Assembly (NCBI RefSeq): GCF_037975245.1
Contig: NC_092561.1
Location: 3,951,001 to 4,015,000, forward strand
Origin: Apostichopus japonicus
Taxonomy: Eukaryota; Echinodermata; Holothuroidea; Aspidochirotida; Stichopodidae
Length of the DNA: 64,000 nt
Reading direction: 5' to 3'
Shown: positions 46,801 through 61,800 of the stretch, one piece after another
Layout: every line of letters begins with the position of its first letter
Position numbering within the stretch: position 1 is the first letter of the stretch
The notes under the pieces: model-generated
What the model was told of the DNA's origin: nothing
The model's database searches: none
The model's input: the letters and a program-made list of their open reading frames with translations, nothing else
Program-made: the position numbers and the translations under genes

Positions 46801-49800
46801 CTTCGTTTACAATCCAACATCACATGGCACTTCTCTATTCTAATGTTTTTTCAAGTAATGCTAATCTGTGGTACCGATACCCTACCTTAGGATCTTGGCT
46901 TCGTTTGATAGCTGCCAGTAAATCCGTTCGGAGCAGCTCCATCTGGGATAATCCCACCCTAGCCACCACATCTTTGCCATTTATAACTGAGGTAGTAAAT
47001 TCTTTTGTATACTCAGCGGCTGGGAGGCTGGAAAGAAAACAATTTCAATCATATCAATATCTTTTATATCTTTGTGAAATGATCAGGAAGTCATGAACTA
47101 ATTTAAAGAACTCATTTCACAGGTAGAATTATTTCTGCAACTATAAGTCCAATCCATTTAATTTGTACATGTGTTAGTTATTCCACTCAAAGAATTATTT
47201 TCCTAGCTATAACTGGTTGCCTTGCAAGATCTGCTTTGAAAGGTACATTCAAATTTGCTGCTAGAAATAGTAGTACAGCTAGCAGCCTGTTAAATGTACT
47301 GCTCAAATTTAATTGTTAAGTCCTAAGGCATATCTTAGGTCAAATTAATGATGTTGTTAAGTGTGGTTGTATAGCTGCAAGTTGTTCTCTAATGACATTA
47401 AGTTCATAGAAGCTTAAATTTCAAGGTAAAATTTGTTAAATCTGGACTAGTTCTCTTACAGTTACATCCAAACTTGACGACTAATGTCAAAGCTATAACG
47501 ATGACTGCACTGGATCGCCATTGGCTCCCTCCTACATAGTCAAAAATCAGTTTCTTTGCACAATAATTGCTACATAATAACTGCATGCTAAAACACAATA
47601 ATTACATACTAACATTCAGTTCTACTGATATAAATACAGTCCTAACAACTAACATCAGTTCTCAGGTGCTACAGAGAGAAATAATTCTCATGTTTCAACT
47701 AGTTCTTCAGCAAGAATAACAGACATGAAGTTAAACTTTTCCAACTTACAAATAATTTGAAGTGGAGGAGAACAGCCTTCATGGTGGCATATATATATAA
47801 AAGTAACCAAATTGCATCAATGCTATTTTCCCATAAAAAATGAGTTATTCTCCAATTGTTTCGTAACAAAACAACATCAATAGTTTACACAAATGGTCAG
47901 AGATGCATACATCTTGGTTTGATATGCTTCCTTCATGGATTTCTTAATTCTAGCATTGGCACCACTGTATTTTGTTTACCTCAGTAAACCCCCAGGAGGA
48001 GCAAAGCAAATGACTTGGAGGGTGGGGTAGTCCGGTTTCAGCAGTATGCCAAGAACAGCAGCTGCACCAGCCCCAAGGGAGTGGCCAACAATTAATAATT
48101 CATAATCATCGCTGTCCTGTAAAGCAAAATAAATTTATAAAGTCAGGCATAGAGCTGGGCAAAACACATCTCAGAAATTATTGAATATTCAATATATATT
48201 TATATATATATATATATTTGATGTTTTCTACATTTTGTGAAATAGTGAACTATGTTGTAAGTAGTATGAGAAATGTATACCAAATCCATTCAAACATTCA
48301 CTGTTAACCTCAATGCACAAACACACAAGAACACACAGTGGCCAAAATCTGTTTATTGGACTTTACGTAGTAAACAAAGTAAAATTAAAATATGTCAAAG
48401 AGAGAACCAACTAATTAAAAACTGTCTGCTTATAAACTACAAAAGGCCTATTTAGGAGAAATTATGTGTAAAAGTAAGTTGGCCTGGCATTTTGATCCTG
48501 GCAGGATCTTCTTCAAAAGCTAAATGACATCATTTAGCCTTTGAAGAAGATCCTGCTAGGATCGTCAGGCCAACTTACTTTTACAAATTCTCCTCCACAG
48601 GCTCTCTAGTGAATAAGCAGTTTGCTAACAGTTTTATTTTATTTTTTTATTTAGGAGAAATTATAACAGTTAGAAGGTCTGACAAGGATCTTATTCAGGA
48701 ATAGATTGTTCTTATAGAATTCCTCTGATTAATATCCTGCTATGAGTTAAACATCAGGCCACCTTACCTTTATACATAAAATGATTTCAACAGCCTTCAC
48801 TTATCAACTCTAGTAATCCTGCATTCTAATTGGCTATAAACTGTGAGCAAGGTGTTTGCTTATTTCACTACAATCGATTGTTATACATATTAGCCTACTG
48901 TCCAAGACACCAGAGGCAGCTCTGAATTTTCCCAGGCCTCTTGTCAGCCTTTTCATGGGTTGAACAGGATGGAAATTAATTCACAAAGAGTACGCTTTTC
49001 TCTTGTTTCAGTATATAAAATCCTTTAAATGGAGAAACATAAAACGCTTTTCTTCATCAGTTAGTTTGCTCGGTGGATTTAATCTGTCACAAACGGCCGG
49101 GGAAGTGCAGTTTATATCCCAGAGTAAATAACGTGATAGTCCATAAATACTCACCACGGGTAAACAAGAGAATGCTTGGGTGAGTATAGCTTCATCCTGG
49201 AGTTTATCTTTGATGTAGACAGCAGCTGCAATCATTCCCTGTAATAAAACGGAAGCGGATTAGTGTGAGAAGGATGAAGGATGACATTGCTTTACCGAGA
49301 GACTTCTCAGAAAATAAACATTGGTAAGAGAAGATGAAGGGATAACAAATGTCAAAAGAGGCCTAGACATGTCTAGACAGAAGGATACTTGAGAGCAGAG
49401 ACAAAAAAGAGAAAAATAATCCTGTTGAAATCAACCTTTTTACTACAATTCTGAATTTAATGGGATATTCCGGAGAACTTTGATTGTTTGCTTCACAAAA
49501 TTGCTGGAATTTTTCTGCATTAGTGGGTGGAAACCAAATCCTCATAGCATAATGCATGACGACAAATATATACAAAACTTGGCGACATCTCGTCAAGCTG
49601 TATCTTGTTTTTTTGTCTTGAAGTTTTAATAAAATAAGACACTTCTTTCAAAACCAAAGCTTTTTTTTCTTAGCAACACAGCTATGCACATTCCTGCAGT
49701 GCTATGACAAGGGTGTAAATATCAAGTATTTTTAATTTGCATGTTAATTAATTCTATTTTTATCATTCCTATAAGCAAACTAGAATATCAGAGATGTTTT

Positions 49801-52800
49801 AGCTCAATTGTGATTTGTAAACTAGTAACTATGGCCACGTATCACAGGCTAACTGAGGCTAAAGACACAGCAAGGCTGTGCCTAATAGCCCTGTTAAACG
49901 TCTTTGCTATTGTGTTTTTGATCCAGACAAATTAAAATGCATTATTATGCTCCCCAAAGAAATTAATTTCAGCATGATTAAAGTCCGAAGAAATAATTGC
50001 CTACCTTACAAGATTGTGTACGGTTTTGACAATTTATCTTTCACTGACTTTTCATGTTTTGCTAATAGTAGTTGTACCAGAGGTCATTGTCTTAAACTCC
50101 AAAAGTCACAAAGTAGGATTAATATTCGGCATAACTCTTTTATCAAATAGGGTTGTGAATAAGTGGAACGGTTTGCCTGAGAAAGTTGTACTTGCAAGTA
50201 GTATGAATGAGTTTAAGAATGCTTTTGACAAGCACTTTAAGCATTGTAATCAGGTCTGAGTGTTTGTGTCTTCAGTTTTTTTTCTCTCTTATAGGGCCCT
50301 TGATGGGGAATTGAGAGTCCCTCCTGATCCTTGTTTTCTACTAAACTAAAATAAACTAACCTTATGTCCCAGGAAGCCAGGTGGGCAGCCTTCCATGGGT
50401 ATTGGACAGGTATCGGCACACAGATCCGTCACAATGTCAGAAACTGATGAAGTACCACGGATCGCGAGGATCACCTTCTTATGCTCATGATCCAGGGCTA
50501 CAAAAAATGGTGTTTCCCAGACCTGAAGAAAAATTTACAGCTAGAAATTCAGGAGCTATCAATGATTGCAGTGAGATGCTTTATAAACAATAGGCAATTG
50601 TTTGGATATGTTTTGTAAATAACAGACTTAAAATGAGGCAAACAGGAAATGATAAACTGACAAAGCTTTTGAGGAATGAAATAAAATAATGTATCGCTTG
50701 AAGGTATTACATACAGAACCTATTACTCTCTGACACCATTAATCTATGGCATCATTATAGCAATATGATTAGATTGATTCAGTTGGAATGCCAAATGGTC
50801 AATAAACAATAGTGTCCAAGATAGGTCCTAACTGTTTACTGATATAAACTATTATGCCAAGAAATCAATTGGTGATTTAAAATATGATTAAATTATACAT
50901 TTTATTAAGAAAAATATTGATCAAATAATATATTCATTCGCTCAGATAATTAGTCATGAATGTATCAAATCATACCCAGGAAATGACAAATTCTAGCATT
51001 TTAAACTGAAATTGCTATTATGAATATCATTTCAAAATATGAATTAAATATAATACATTCATTTCCGCACATAATAAGATATCAGTTTAAATTAATCAAA
51101 ATGAATAATCCGATAAATGTAAACTAATATCACTCACAAGGATCATTTTCAAATATTATTAAATAATTTGATATACATTCATTTTCTGAGATAATTAGAC
51201 AATGGCATATAATTATATCAAGAAATTATTTAATCCTTTAAATATAACTAATATTAATTACAATTTTTATTTTTAAGATACAACTGTAATCAAATATTAC
51301 TTCTAAATATTATTTTAAAGGATTGAATATATTGATATCATTGTTATCACTTAGACTCCTGTATATTGATCACTGTATACCGCTTATCACCATCTCTGGT
51401 ACGTTAAGTCTTTTACGGTTGAACTATTCATTCCTTTGGCATCACATAATCCACTAATTTGTGATTAATTTACTCTAGATTACATCAGAATCTGACCTAC
51501 TGTACATGTAAATCTACATTTTAAAGTCCTAGTTTATCATCTTCTATTACGGCCATCTTCTATTATGGCCAAGTTATTACATTTTTATGATTATTATTAT
51601 TACAATCCATGTTTTGGTTTGTGTTTTTCAACCTTAATTTGCAGAATATCTCAAAAACAATCAATTTTCTGATAAACCATTATCACATTACTTCATTGTA
51701 TTTATCACTCTCCATCCACCACATCCCTCCCTGTTTCCCTTAATTTTTTGAAAAACTTTAAGTTTACAGGCCCATTTCTATTTCTTTCATTTCTGAAGGA
51801 GAAGCAGAAATTGTGATCATTTTTGTGAACTTTCTTCAACAGGTTTCTTGTTGTCTACTTTAGTTCAAAAATTAAACTATTATATCTATTTCCTTTAAAA
51901 AAATTTGTTACATTTGAAAAACTTTTTTTAGCTTTATAAACAAACACTTCATGCCATATTAATTGCTGTAATTCTATACTTTTCACTAATAAGCTGAATA
52001 CTGTACGTATTGCCAACATGCTGTTAACATACCAATTAATAATAATTATCACTAACATGAAATTAAATATCTCTGACTGAATTGTGATTTTATACACAAA
52101 GTTATACCTTTCGTGCACAAACCACCAATTATATGCATCTATTAAAAAGAGATAAAATTAGTAGGCACAAATAAAGCCACTGGTTACCATGGAGATGCAT
52201 AAAACATATGCAAGCCATATAGCTATATAACGCATCCCCGTGAGTTGTTACTTCCAAAGAGAATAGACGTATTCTACGACTATGAAAAATGAATACGAGC
52301 TGCTTTGTTCCTTAAATTTGTCATCATTATGCAGAAATAATTTATCCAGTTCCATATCACAAATGCTACACAAAATGGTCAAGTTGCTGTGCAAGTGTAA
52401 AGGTGTAGAGTATAGCAGTTTTCTACATAGGAACTATAGTATCCAATGGGAGAAAAAAAGTTACAACCCTTGAAAGTACTAAACAAAATTTGAATACTGA
52501 ATTAATTTTCCCGTTGTATTAAACCTATCATGTGCTAGAAATTTCCAAATAACAGTCAGCTCATGTTTAATAATAATAATAATATTGAGGATTTATAAAG
52601 CGCAGACATATCCATCAATATTATCCTGGTCAACGATAACCTGTCAAACATAGAGACAATCCCTCCACATGGCAGCAGCTAAACAGCACCCAGATGACAG
52701 TTTTATCTCACAGGTCCCCATTTATACACCTGGGTGAAGAGAGGTAATGGAGATAAAGTGCCTCGCTCAAGGACACAACACAATGATCTGGCCAGGACTC

Positions 52801-55800
52801 AAACCTGCAATCCTTAGATCACAAGTCCACTGCCTCAACCACTTGACAACAATGCTGTCATGTTTAAACTTCAGTAAACATTTCATTTCCACAGCCAAAT
52901 AATGAACCTTACATAGATATTAAAATGTCTACAATTTATAAATGTCTGAATAATACAGAGGATCAGAAACTACAAGAAAGTGAATTTGTTTAAACTTTGA
53001 AATGTTAGCAAGTTCAAAAATTGAGATAGAAGGTGAACCTTTAAGTTTTGTTCCTTGTTCTACTTTTGCTCCCTAAATGTTCAAATTAAATTATTTTCTT
53101 CGCATATGAACACTGAATGTCACAAAAATCATCAATTAACCTGTTTTGGCCTTTGTGTGCATTTTCTTCATTTTGTTTGGTTTTGCTTTTTGGCTTTCTA
53201 ATTTTTGTGAGCCATCTTAGAATATCATTGTATCTATTTACATCTATTTTGGAATAATTGAAAGAAATGAAAAGCAGGAGCAGTGATTTATTCCTTAATA
53301 ATGGGCTACAGTTTTTTTACAACAAAGAAAACAAAAATGATAAACATGTTTCCCAACTAGTTATTTTCCAGTGCATCATATCAATATTGAAGACACTGTA
53401 CTTGTTTGCAGCATTTTTGTCGTTTAATTTTGACGTTGATATTTTCTATTCTCTTGTAGTGGACGTTTCCATATAGACATTTCCATTATGGACATTTCCA
53501 TTATGAATATAGAAAGTCCAACTTACAAACAAAGCCTTCTGCAAAACCAGACAGGTCTGATGAAAATGGTCAGTCTGATGTGTAAACAATGACTTTTGTA
53601 CACAAAGGGTATATTACATTGTGAATAATATTTTGAAAACATATGAAATATCAATTTGAATGGGCTTCTCAATGACTGCTTCAAACGTACATTAAGGTAC
53701 ATCACTCACATCTCCTCCAAAACTAAAGCATTTGACATAACCTGTGAGACAACTCTATTATAAGCTACATCCCATCAATAAATGTTTTCCTTCGTTTCTT
53801 AGGCTTTCAGAACAGTTTGATACCTAAAATGAAGTATGAGACCGGTCCACCCCCCCACCCCCACCCCCGCCCCAGCCCTCCTCCATCCCCTCTAGAACAG
53901 AACAAGATGACAATGTGTTAGCACACTACTTAATGAAACCCACTACTGATAACAATAAACAATAATTTCCTCTCTCTCTCAGCTAAGCCTTGATATTCCT
54001 GATAAGTCAAGACACATCCCTCTTTAGTGTATACATCACACCATTAAGCCTTAACATACATTACAGCTATATATCTATCTGTAACAGTTACCTTTCCATC
54101 ATAACTCATATTTGTCATTCCTAAATAAATTTACAAGACTTTATCACCATTTGGGGAAAATTCTTGATGTAACAGTATAAATAATTCTTCTCTTTATTTC
54201 TTCTTTATAACAATTTTTCGCCCCTTTTAATCTGCAAATTTGATGGCAAACATTGAAGCTGCTTTGCAAGCTCTTCCCTGACATAACTGGAGTATTCTTA
54301 TCTACCAATCTCTTACAACTGACAAACCTTTTTTTTCCTAATCGGTTGCTATGGAAAAAAATCCTGTTTCGTTCCTGGAAGTCATTTGTGTGGCTAAGTG
54401 AAGCTTACTTTTTAATGATAAACGCTTTATTTACACATTTATCCTGTCAGTAAGTAAACCTGTTTACAAATACCAGTCAAATGCAGTAATGAAATTCTGG
54501 AATGGTAGCTGCTTTCATGAAGTGTATTGATTGCAAAAAAATAGAGGATTTTAGAATCCTTTCAGGTGAATGAATGAAATAGCATTCCTACTTGGCCTAT
54601 ATCCTAGTTTAAAATTACGATTTCTTTTAATCCAATGTCCTAAAATAGTCCCATTTAAATAAAGGAATAACTTGCAGCACTGAACGTATGATTTTTTTTC
54701 ATTGCAATTCTTAAATGAATCAAAAGTACACCAAACACAGACATCACTATTGCAATGGAAAATAATTCATGAGAGAAGAAAGGTTTAGGGAACAAATATG
54801 AAAAGGACTGCTTTCTTTTTTATCGTTTGTACATGTCTGCAGACAAGCATGTGACTGGTGGAGAAGCTGGGTGGGTAGACAGGGTCTCTTTTCTCTGACA
54901 AAACCACCACCACTTATAATGTTAATGATCACTTCAACATTATTGCTGCACCAGTGGGTAATTAGGAAGAGTGAACCCTAACTCAAAACCATTTAAGATT
55001 GTCACTACACTAAAAAATAAATTAAGGTTAGGTGTAAGGGAACCCTAACAATAACCCTTACCTTTTACCCCTATTAAATCTAACTCCTTCATCATTATCT
55101 CTACATTAGTGGATTGAGGTTAGGGGTAAGGGAACACTCACCCTTACCCCTATTAAATCCAACCTCTTCATCATTATCTATACATTAGTGGGTTAAGGTT
55201 AGGGGTAAGGGAACATTAACAATAACCCTTATCCCTATTAAAGCCTACCCCTTCATCATTATCTCTACATTAGTGCACTGACTTTGTATCAAAGGGAGTG
55301 GGGGGGGGGGGGTAAGTATTTAATACTTCATGTTTCAAATCTAAACTTTTGTTGACAGAACACTTTACTGTATTTGTATACTTATATACAAAAGTCATAT
55401 CAATAATTTCATATTTCAACCTTTCCTTCATTGATCAATAATTATGTTTCAACATTTTCTTTATTGATCAATAATTTCATATATCCAACATTTCCCTTTT
55501 TTTTTACCAGGTATAATTATTAGCCAGCCATGGCCTAGGAAATGCACTGGGATGATAATTTATACCATAAAATAATTAATCAATTAATTGATTATTAAAA
55601 AGACCAAAACAAGATGAATTTAATCAGTTTCAGAAACTTCAGATGAAACTATGCATTTGCTTCTGAAGTTTTCAAATATCATACATTTCAAAAGATATGT
55701 GATTGTTCAATAAGATAAAATAATTCTCTAGAAAGTTTCATGCTGTCAAGATTTTCATGACCTTTAACATGAGATGAAGTCAGCAACTATTTCAGAGATC

Positions 55801-58800
55801 ATGCAGCGAGGAGGCTATGATTGCAGGACTGTTCATTAATTAATTAATTAATTAACTATATGTCATGATAACAATCATGTCATTTTTATAGGAGCTAGGT
55901 GTGTCTACTGAAAGATACACTCTCATGAATAAAACTGTGAGTGGTGGGTTCTATGGTTTACACCACAACACAGTTATTCCATCACATAATAATAATACAC
56001 TGGAGATTATGCAACACAACAACAGAAATGCTAATTTCATCTTCAGTGATGAAAAACTATACCAGAAAATATTAACACAACATATAACATATGTCATTTC
56101 TATAAATGCAACTGAGAATTGGTTAAACAAGAGCATTTTCAGGATTTTCAACCCACTTCTTTCAAATCTAATCATATCAAATCTTGGTCAAAATGATTAT
56201 AATTATCATATTTATTCATTCATGTTGCTGAATTAGAAACTAGCATATGCCACTCCCAGACTTGTGTAAGTTTTACTTACTTAAGTCTTTTTTATTTATC
56301 AGTGTTGCATAACCTGAAAACCAGTTTCATATTTTCTGCTATTATTTTCTTCACATCCTATCATCCAGTCGACCCACATAGCTCCCTTTGTAATTATATG
56401 AATTGTCTACATGAAGCAATCATTCCCCTTGGGTATTCAAACCAGCAAGACAGTATAAACACACCTCATTAGTATGAAATATTAAACATATCAAACATTC
56501 TCAATGAAGAAAGTGACTGGACTAACAAGACTACCAGTGGATTGCATTGCAAGAATTCTTGTATGTAGGCTACATGATTGCCTGCAATACTTTCGAGCTA
56601 GCCTATTAGCTTTCCGTCACTTTACATACCAATACGTAGGGTGAACAACCTCTTGGGCATTTTGGCTCAGAAATCTGAGTAGAAAGAGATGGGGAGATTT
56701 TCATCACTTGAAAAGAGATATATTTGGCTTTTGTAATTTCACATCTAAAGTGCAAGATTAACACAAGGGTCCATCAATTTACACAGACTTGCAACTATGC
56801 ACAAGCTTTTTTTGTAGTATATAGATGTGCAAAGCAACTGGCCACACAAAGATATAATTCACAGCGCAAATTCAAGAGTTTGGTCTTCAACTAGCAATAC
56901 CAAAAGAGGCAAAAGAGTGTGCACAAAGTAACCATTTTTTCTGATCAAGATATTTTTGCATATATATTGTAAGCCCAAGCAATTTGATTCGATGGGTCAT
57001 TCCCTTAACAATGCTGTAAGGTGACCATGTATCCAAGCAATAAGTAGAGGCAGCAGGCAAGTTAGCTTTCCACTGACTAATCACAAAAGAGAATTAGTAC
57101 GAAACTGAGACTTGGTAAAACAATGACAATTCCTTAACGATGTCAAATTAAGAATATTTGTCATCACTTTTGTTAGCCATTTGAAGTATCTGTTTCTGGC
57201 AATTAGCTCTTTCTGGAAAATTTTAAGCTTCAGTTAGTATTTACTCCTGCATCTTTAACAAAGTGGCTGGGAGTGGAAGACTAACTTGACACACACTTGA
57301 CACAGACATGCATACCATGATGAACTTGTGGGTGCATGGTGGTAAATATTCATGCAATGTAAGTAACCATGGTGACAGAGTACATGCATGCAATGATGGT
57401 GCAGTGTAAAGATGTTCAAAACCAGACATGCTGAACACTTGAAAACCGTATGAATATGATATCGTGGAATTATTAAAGGATATATATATATGATAGATTT
57501 GACAGAGAATTAATTGTTGTTATTATGTCATCCACAGCATATCTAACTATGTCTTTGGTTGAATCATTTTAGACTGCTACCGGTTAATATTTGAGCAAAG
57601 GTAACGACTGTTGGGGCAAAACATTTTCAGAGTTGTTTGTTTCTGTTTATCTATATGCAACAGAAAGGAACTCAGATGACAATAAAAAGCTATCACTTAC
57701 TGCTTCCTATTTAATATTAATGATCATAATAATAATTATTAAAATCATTATTTCAGTAAGGGTATGACTTCAATTTTCATAATTGCCAGGTTATTTTACT
57801 TTTACTGTAGTAGTGATATCATACTTACAAAGTTAATCCCTGACAGACCCCCCACACAAGACATTTTTCAAGGGTGAACAGACAAGCAAGTAAATTCTCT
57901 GCACGAGACAACCTGCTTGATGACAACAATATTGTCATGGTGTATGATTCATAACCTTGTTGAGTATCCACTACTTTCCCAAGAAATATTTTAAGAAAAG
58001 TTACAAAATGAACCAATGCATGAAACCAAAATTCTATGTTCAGTGGTAAACAAAACCTCATTGTTTATGGCAGTGATGTAATTTACATCAGGTTTGCATT
58101 TTCGTCTTTCCCAGGACTATGCACCAATAAAATATATTCATGAAGGCTAAACTGAGATCCAATTCACATCTCTCCTTCCCATCCTCCACTCCTTATAGGA
58201 CAGATGTGGGTGGATGGGTGGAGTAGCATTCCTGGGGTTTCATGATTTAAACTTATAGCTGTCATAACTGACATAGGCATAGGAGCCCAATTTGATTTGG
58301 AGCGGCTGTAACGACTTGCCCGAAAATATAACCAACATTTTTTCAACATGTTAATTTGCATATCATATAAGCATGCATCGATAATTGCATCGCTCGCCAA
58401 TAACATACAATCATTTTCCGTGTTATTACCCTTCCATAATGGTTATAATTATTGGGGAAGTCAATACAATAATATTATGATAATTATAAGAAGTTTAACC
58501 ATTGAAAAACACATTGCAAATTATTTTTCTTTCTGTAGGTGCCCAAAAAATTCTCAGCATATTGCCCAAATTTTCACAAATTTGGTTGGGGGCTACAGCC
58601 CCCCCAGCCCACCCCCCGCATCCTACACCTAGGATGACTAATGTCTTTCATTCCCACCCCCTCCACTCCCAATAGGAGGACAGAATTGGGTGGGTGGAGT
58701 AGCATTCCTGGGGTTTCATGATTTAAACTTACAGCTGTCATGACTGATGACTTTCATTTTGTCCACATTTTTAGCTATTTCTTCATTTTAAATTCCATTA

Positions 58801-61800
58801 TCAGTAAGTAATGTCACAACACCTCCTCTCTCACCTCTGGTCCCCTATCCCAATCCCCCCTCCCCTTTCCCATCTTAGTTTGTTCCTGAAAACATCTTTA
58901 CTTTGGCTTTAATCTAATGTCAGCAATCTGTCAGACTTTCAGTGCCACAAAGTCACGATTTAACATGGATATGGAGCAGTACTATCACTAAAAACGAATG
59001 CACAACAATTAATCACTACTTTTATTTTTTCTCACAAGTTTTCTAGATATCCCTTATCACCTCAGCCCCATCGGGAATTCTCTCCCAACCTGCTGTACAT
59101 GTCACCAACGCCAATAAGCACTTAGTAAATTTATCGCAAGCCACAACCGTGAAATATAATGAATAGCAGTGGCAGTTACTTATGCTGTGCAGCAATCCGT
59201 GCTGAAATGTCTAATAACGGGGAGCAAACTTGAGCATTATAACTAAGTCGGGCAGAGTTGCTATGTAACGTGTGATGGATGAATACGCTGGTATTTGCAG
59301 GTTGTGGGTTTATCTCAACAGAGTCAGGGAGTAGTTTCAGTGGATATAATCTTGTGCTAATAAAGTCATCTCTCCAGAGGAGTGGTCATGGAGAAAATTA
59401 CTGCTTGAGATTAAATTACATCTTGGAATGTGTGAAGATCAGAAACGGAACCTCTGATAAATACTTTATGAATGAAAGTGTGTTTGGAGAATATGTCTCA
59501 GTTAAGGAGAGGATAAATGTGTCGTTTCTATTAAAGGTTTGTTATAAACTAATTAAGTCGAAAGTTATTTTCACAAGAAATGTTGATGAAATATGGTACC
59601 AGGAAAAACAAAATTAAGTTTGAACGAGACTTGAAACACAAGCTTCTTCTCAAAGATTTTCTTTCGTTTAAATTCAAGGGCTATTTGGAGATGCTACAAA
59701 ACACAATTTCACAGTAAAGTAGCAGATTTGGAAAAAAATTTCTTAATATTCTCCCTGTAGCTGTTTTTTCATCAGATTTGTAAAATGTGGCAGGAAAATC
59801 CTACAATTGTTGGTAATTTAACACATTTTTTTCAAATTGTTTATAAGGTAATTAGGTGTCCTCAAGTGAACTAGGTTTGCTGTCCATTTTCTGCCATCAT
59901 CCTCACCCTCCCCTTCCCCCCTCCCCTCTCCCTCTCCCCACAATCATCTTGAAGGGTCATTCTATCTCCCCTTTGACTTAATAAGTTGACCTCAATCTTG
60001 ACATTGGTCCTGTGAAATTGCACTAAGAGTAAAGCAGTACAATGACAATGTACACTGACACATTAAGGTATAGTGTGCAGTATGTGCACTGGAGTATAGA
60101 ATACATGTCATACACATGCACACGTAAGTTTGAATGTGATATATAAACAATAATCACATGCTACCAGAAATAATATTACAACAAGACACTGTCACAACTC
60201 ATTGTATATTACAGAAGATTGTTTCAAAGTAAAGAAGCCTTACATATTATTCTACAAACTTAGCATCTTTTCAACCCACTGCAATCAGGCACATAGCCAG
60301 GAATTTGCCAAGGGAGGGGCAAAACTGTAGATTCGGCATTGCAAACTATCTAAGCGTAGCGCCACCATGGTTGGCGCGAAGCGTACAAGAAAATTTTGGC
60401 TGAAAATGCCTCCCAGATCGCTGGAAATGGCACTTCCCAGGCACTGTAAGTTGCATCTTAGCATTTCCTCTTTTGAAAATACTAGCGATATCATAAAAAC
60501 ATTAAAAAAAATTTTTTTAAATATGCTCAAGGGGGGGCTGCCCCCTTCGCCCCCCCCCCCCCCCTTGGCTACACGCCTGACTGCAATGTGAAACATTTAG
60601 CCTTCTTTAATTGTACTGAAGATTTTATCTGATGATATGCAAGGAGAAAAATTCCTGTTTTTCATTAACTTTGCCATTTCTTTTTCACTTCAATTATTGA
60701 GGTCGTTATAGAGACACTTCTAAAGACCATTATCAGACTACAGAAGAGAGTGTTAATGAAATTAATGCAGTACTAAGATGATAAACATGGCAGTTTTAAA
60801 TGTCAGTGGTTCTTATCTAGTATAAATTGCATCCTCTTCAAATCACAGAAAAAAAAAACTTTTTTCTTTAAAAAAAAAAATCAATCAGTTTTTGTAGTTT
60901 ACTCCGAAAAGAAAAGACTATTTATTATCATTTTATGATATTATCGTATTTTTCTTTAAGGTACTGTACTTCAACTCCATCAAGAGAATTCGTTTTCATA
61001 AATCTTACATGTACTAACACAAACTTCTACAAACTTTAACTAAGAATTCTTTATATAAATTTAGCAACTGGCTGACAATGACACTATCAACCAAATTTTA
61101 AAATGTTATTTATTTGCTAAATCTTTCAATGACAGACATAATTCTGTGATTCATATCAACAAACTGTTCCTTTATTTAAAAGAAAAGTGGGGGAAAAACA
61201 ACAACTCTAATTGGAAAAGACCGCAAGATAAAAAGCAAAAATAAAACAATAAGCAAAAAGTCAAATTGAAGCAATTCTATGGATTAATACATTATGGTTA
61301 CTAAGAAGATCTACTTTGCAGAACGTGAATTAATAATTGGATAAAAAGAATTAATAGGCAAAAGAGAAATAATGGTGCTTTACAGAAGGTTAAATTGTTC
61401 AGTGAGCAAATGGATTAATGCATCCAGCATATTCAGCCCAAGAAATTACATAAATTTCTCACCTAGCTTTTTAATTTAATTGGGGGAATCTCTCAAAACA
61501 GAGGAAGTAACTTGAGGTAAGTTTTGGGACAATTCTGCCCCCTACCATATTACAATGCAATTTATTTGATTCGCTAGTCAATTTTTATTTCACATCTCGA
61601 GAAACAACTCCAATGTTTTGAAGATCTGCGATAATTATGTTTAATACAACTTTTTAAAAGTGTCCAGATAAGTTTCATCAATAAATTGGTAACATCAATT
61701 AATCAATTAAAATTTGATTACATTTTGAGTTTTTGACAATTTTGTTAAGGATATTGAAATATCAACACAAAGAGCTGCTTTAGAATTCAGTGATCACATT

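Noticed and set aside
46465-47096. Plus-strand open frames of 141 and 108 codons
   Set aside because: By-products of the 98-bp array and antisense to the DAGLA Asp exon.
53710-53741. 32-nt mini-exon (YVKCFSFGGD) joining to VWETPF in DAGLA
   Set aside because: It has AG and GT borders and a compatible phase, but the exon at 63296-63158 aligns far better to the family just before VWETPF, leaving no room for it.
55901-56236. 111-codon plus-strand open frame
   Set aside because: Asn-rich composition typical of AT-rich sequence, inside a DAGLA intron, no homology or splice context.
57829-58061. Minus-strand open frame ending at an acttac donor-like site (57825-58061)
   Set aside because: No match to any DAGL segment and no acceptor in register.
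60285-60596. Overlapping open frames on both strands at 60.3-60.6 kb
   Set aside because: They fall exactly on the hAT MITE and its palindrome and C/G runs.
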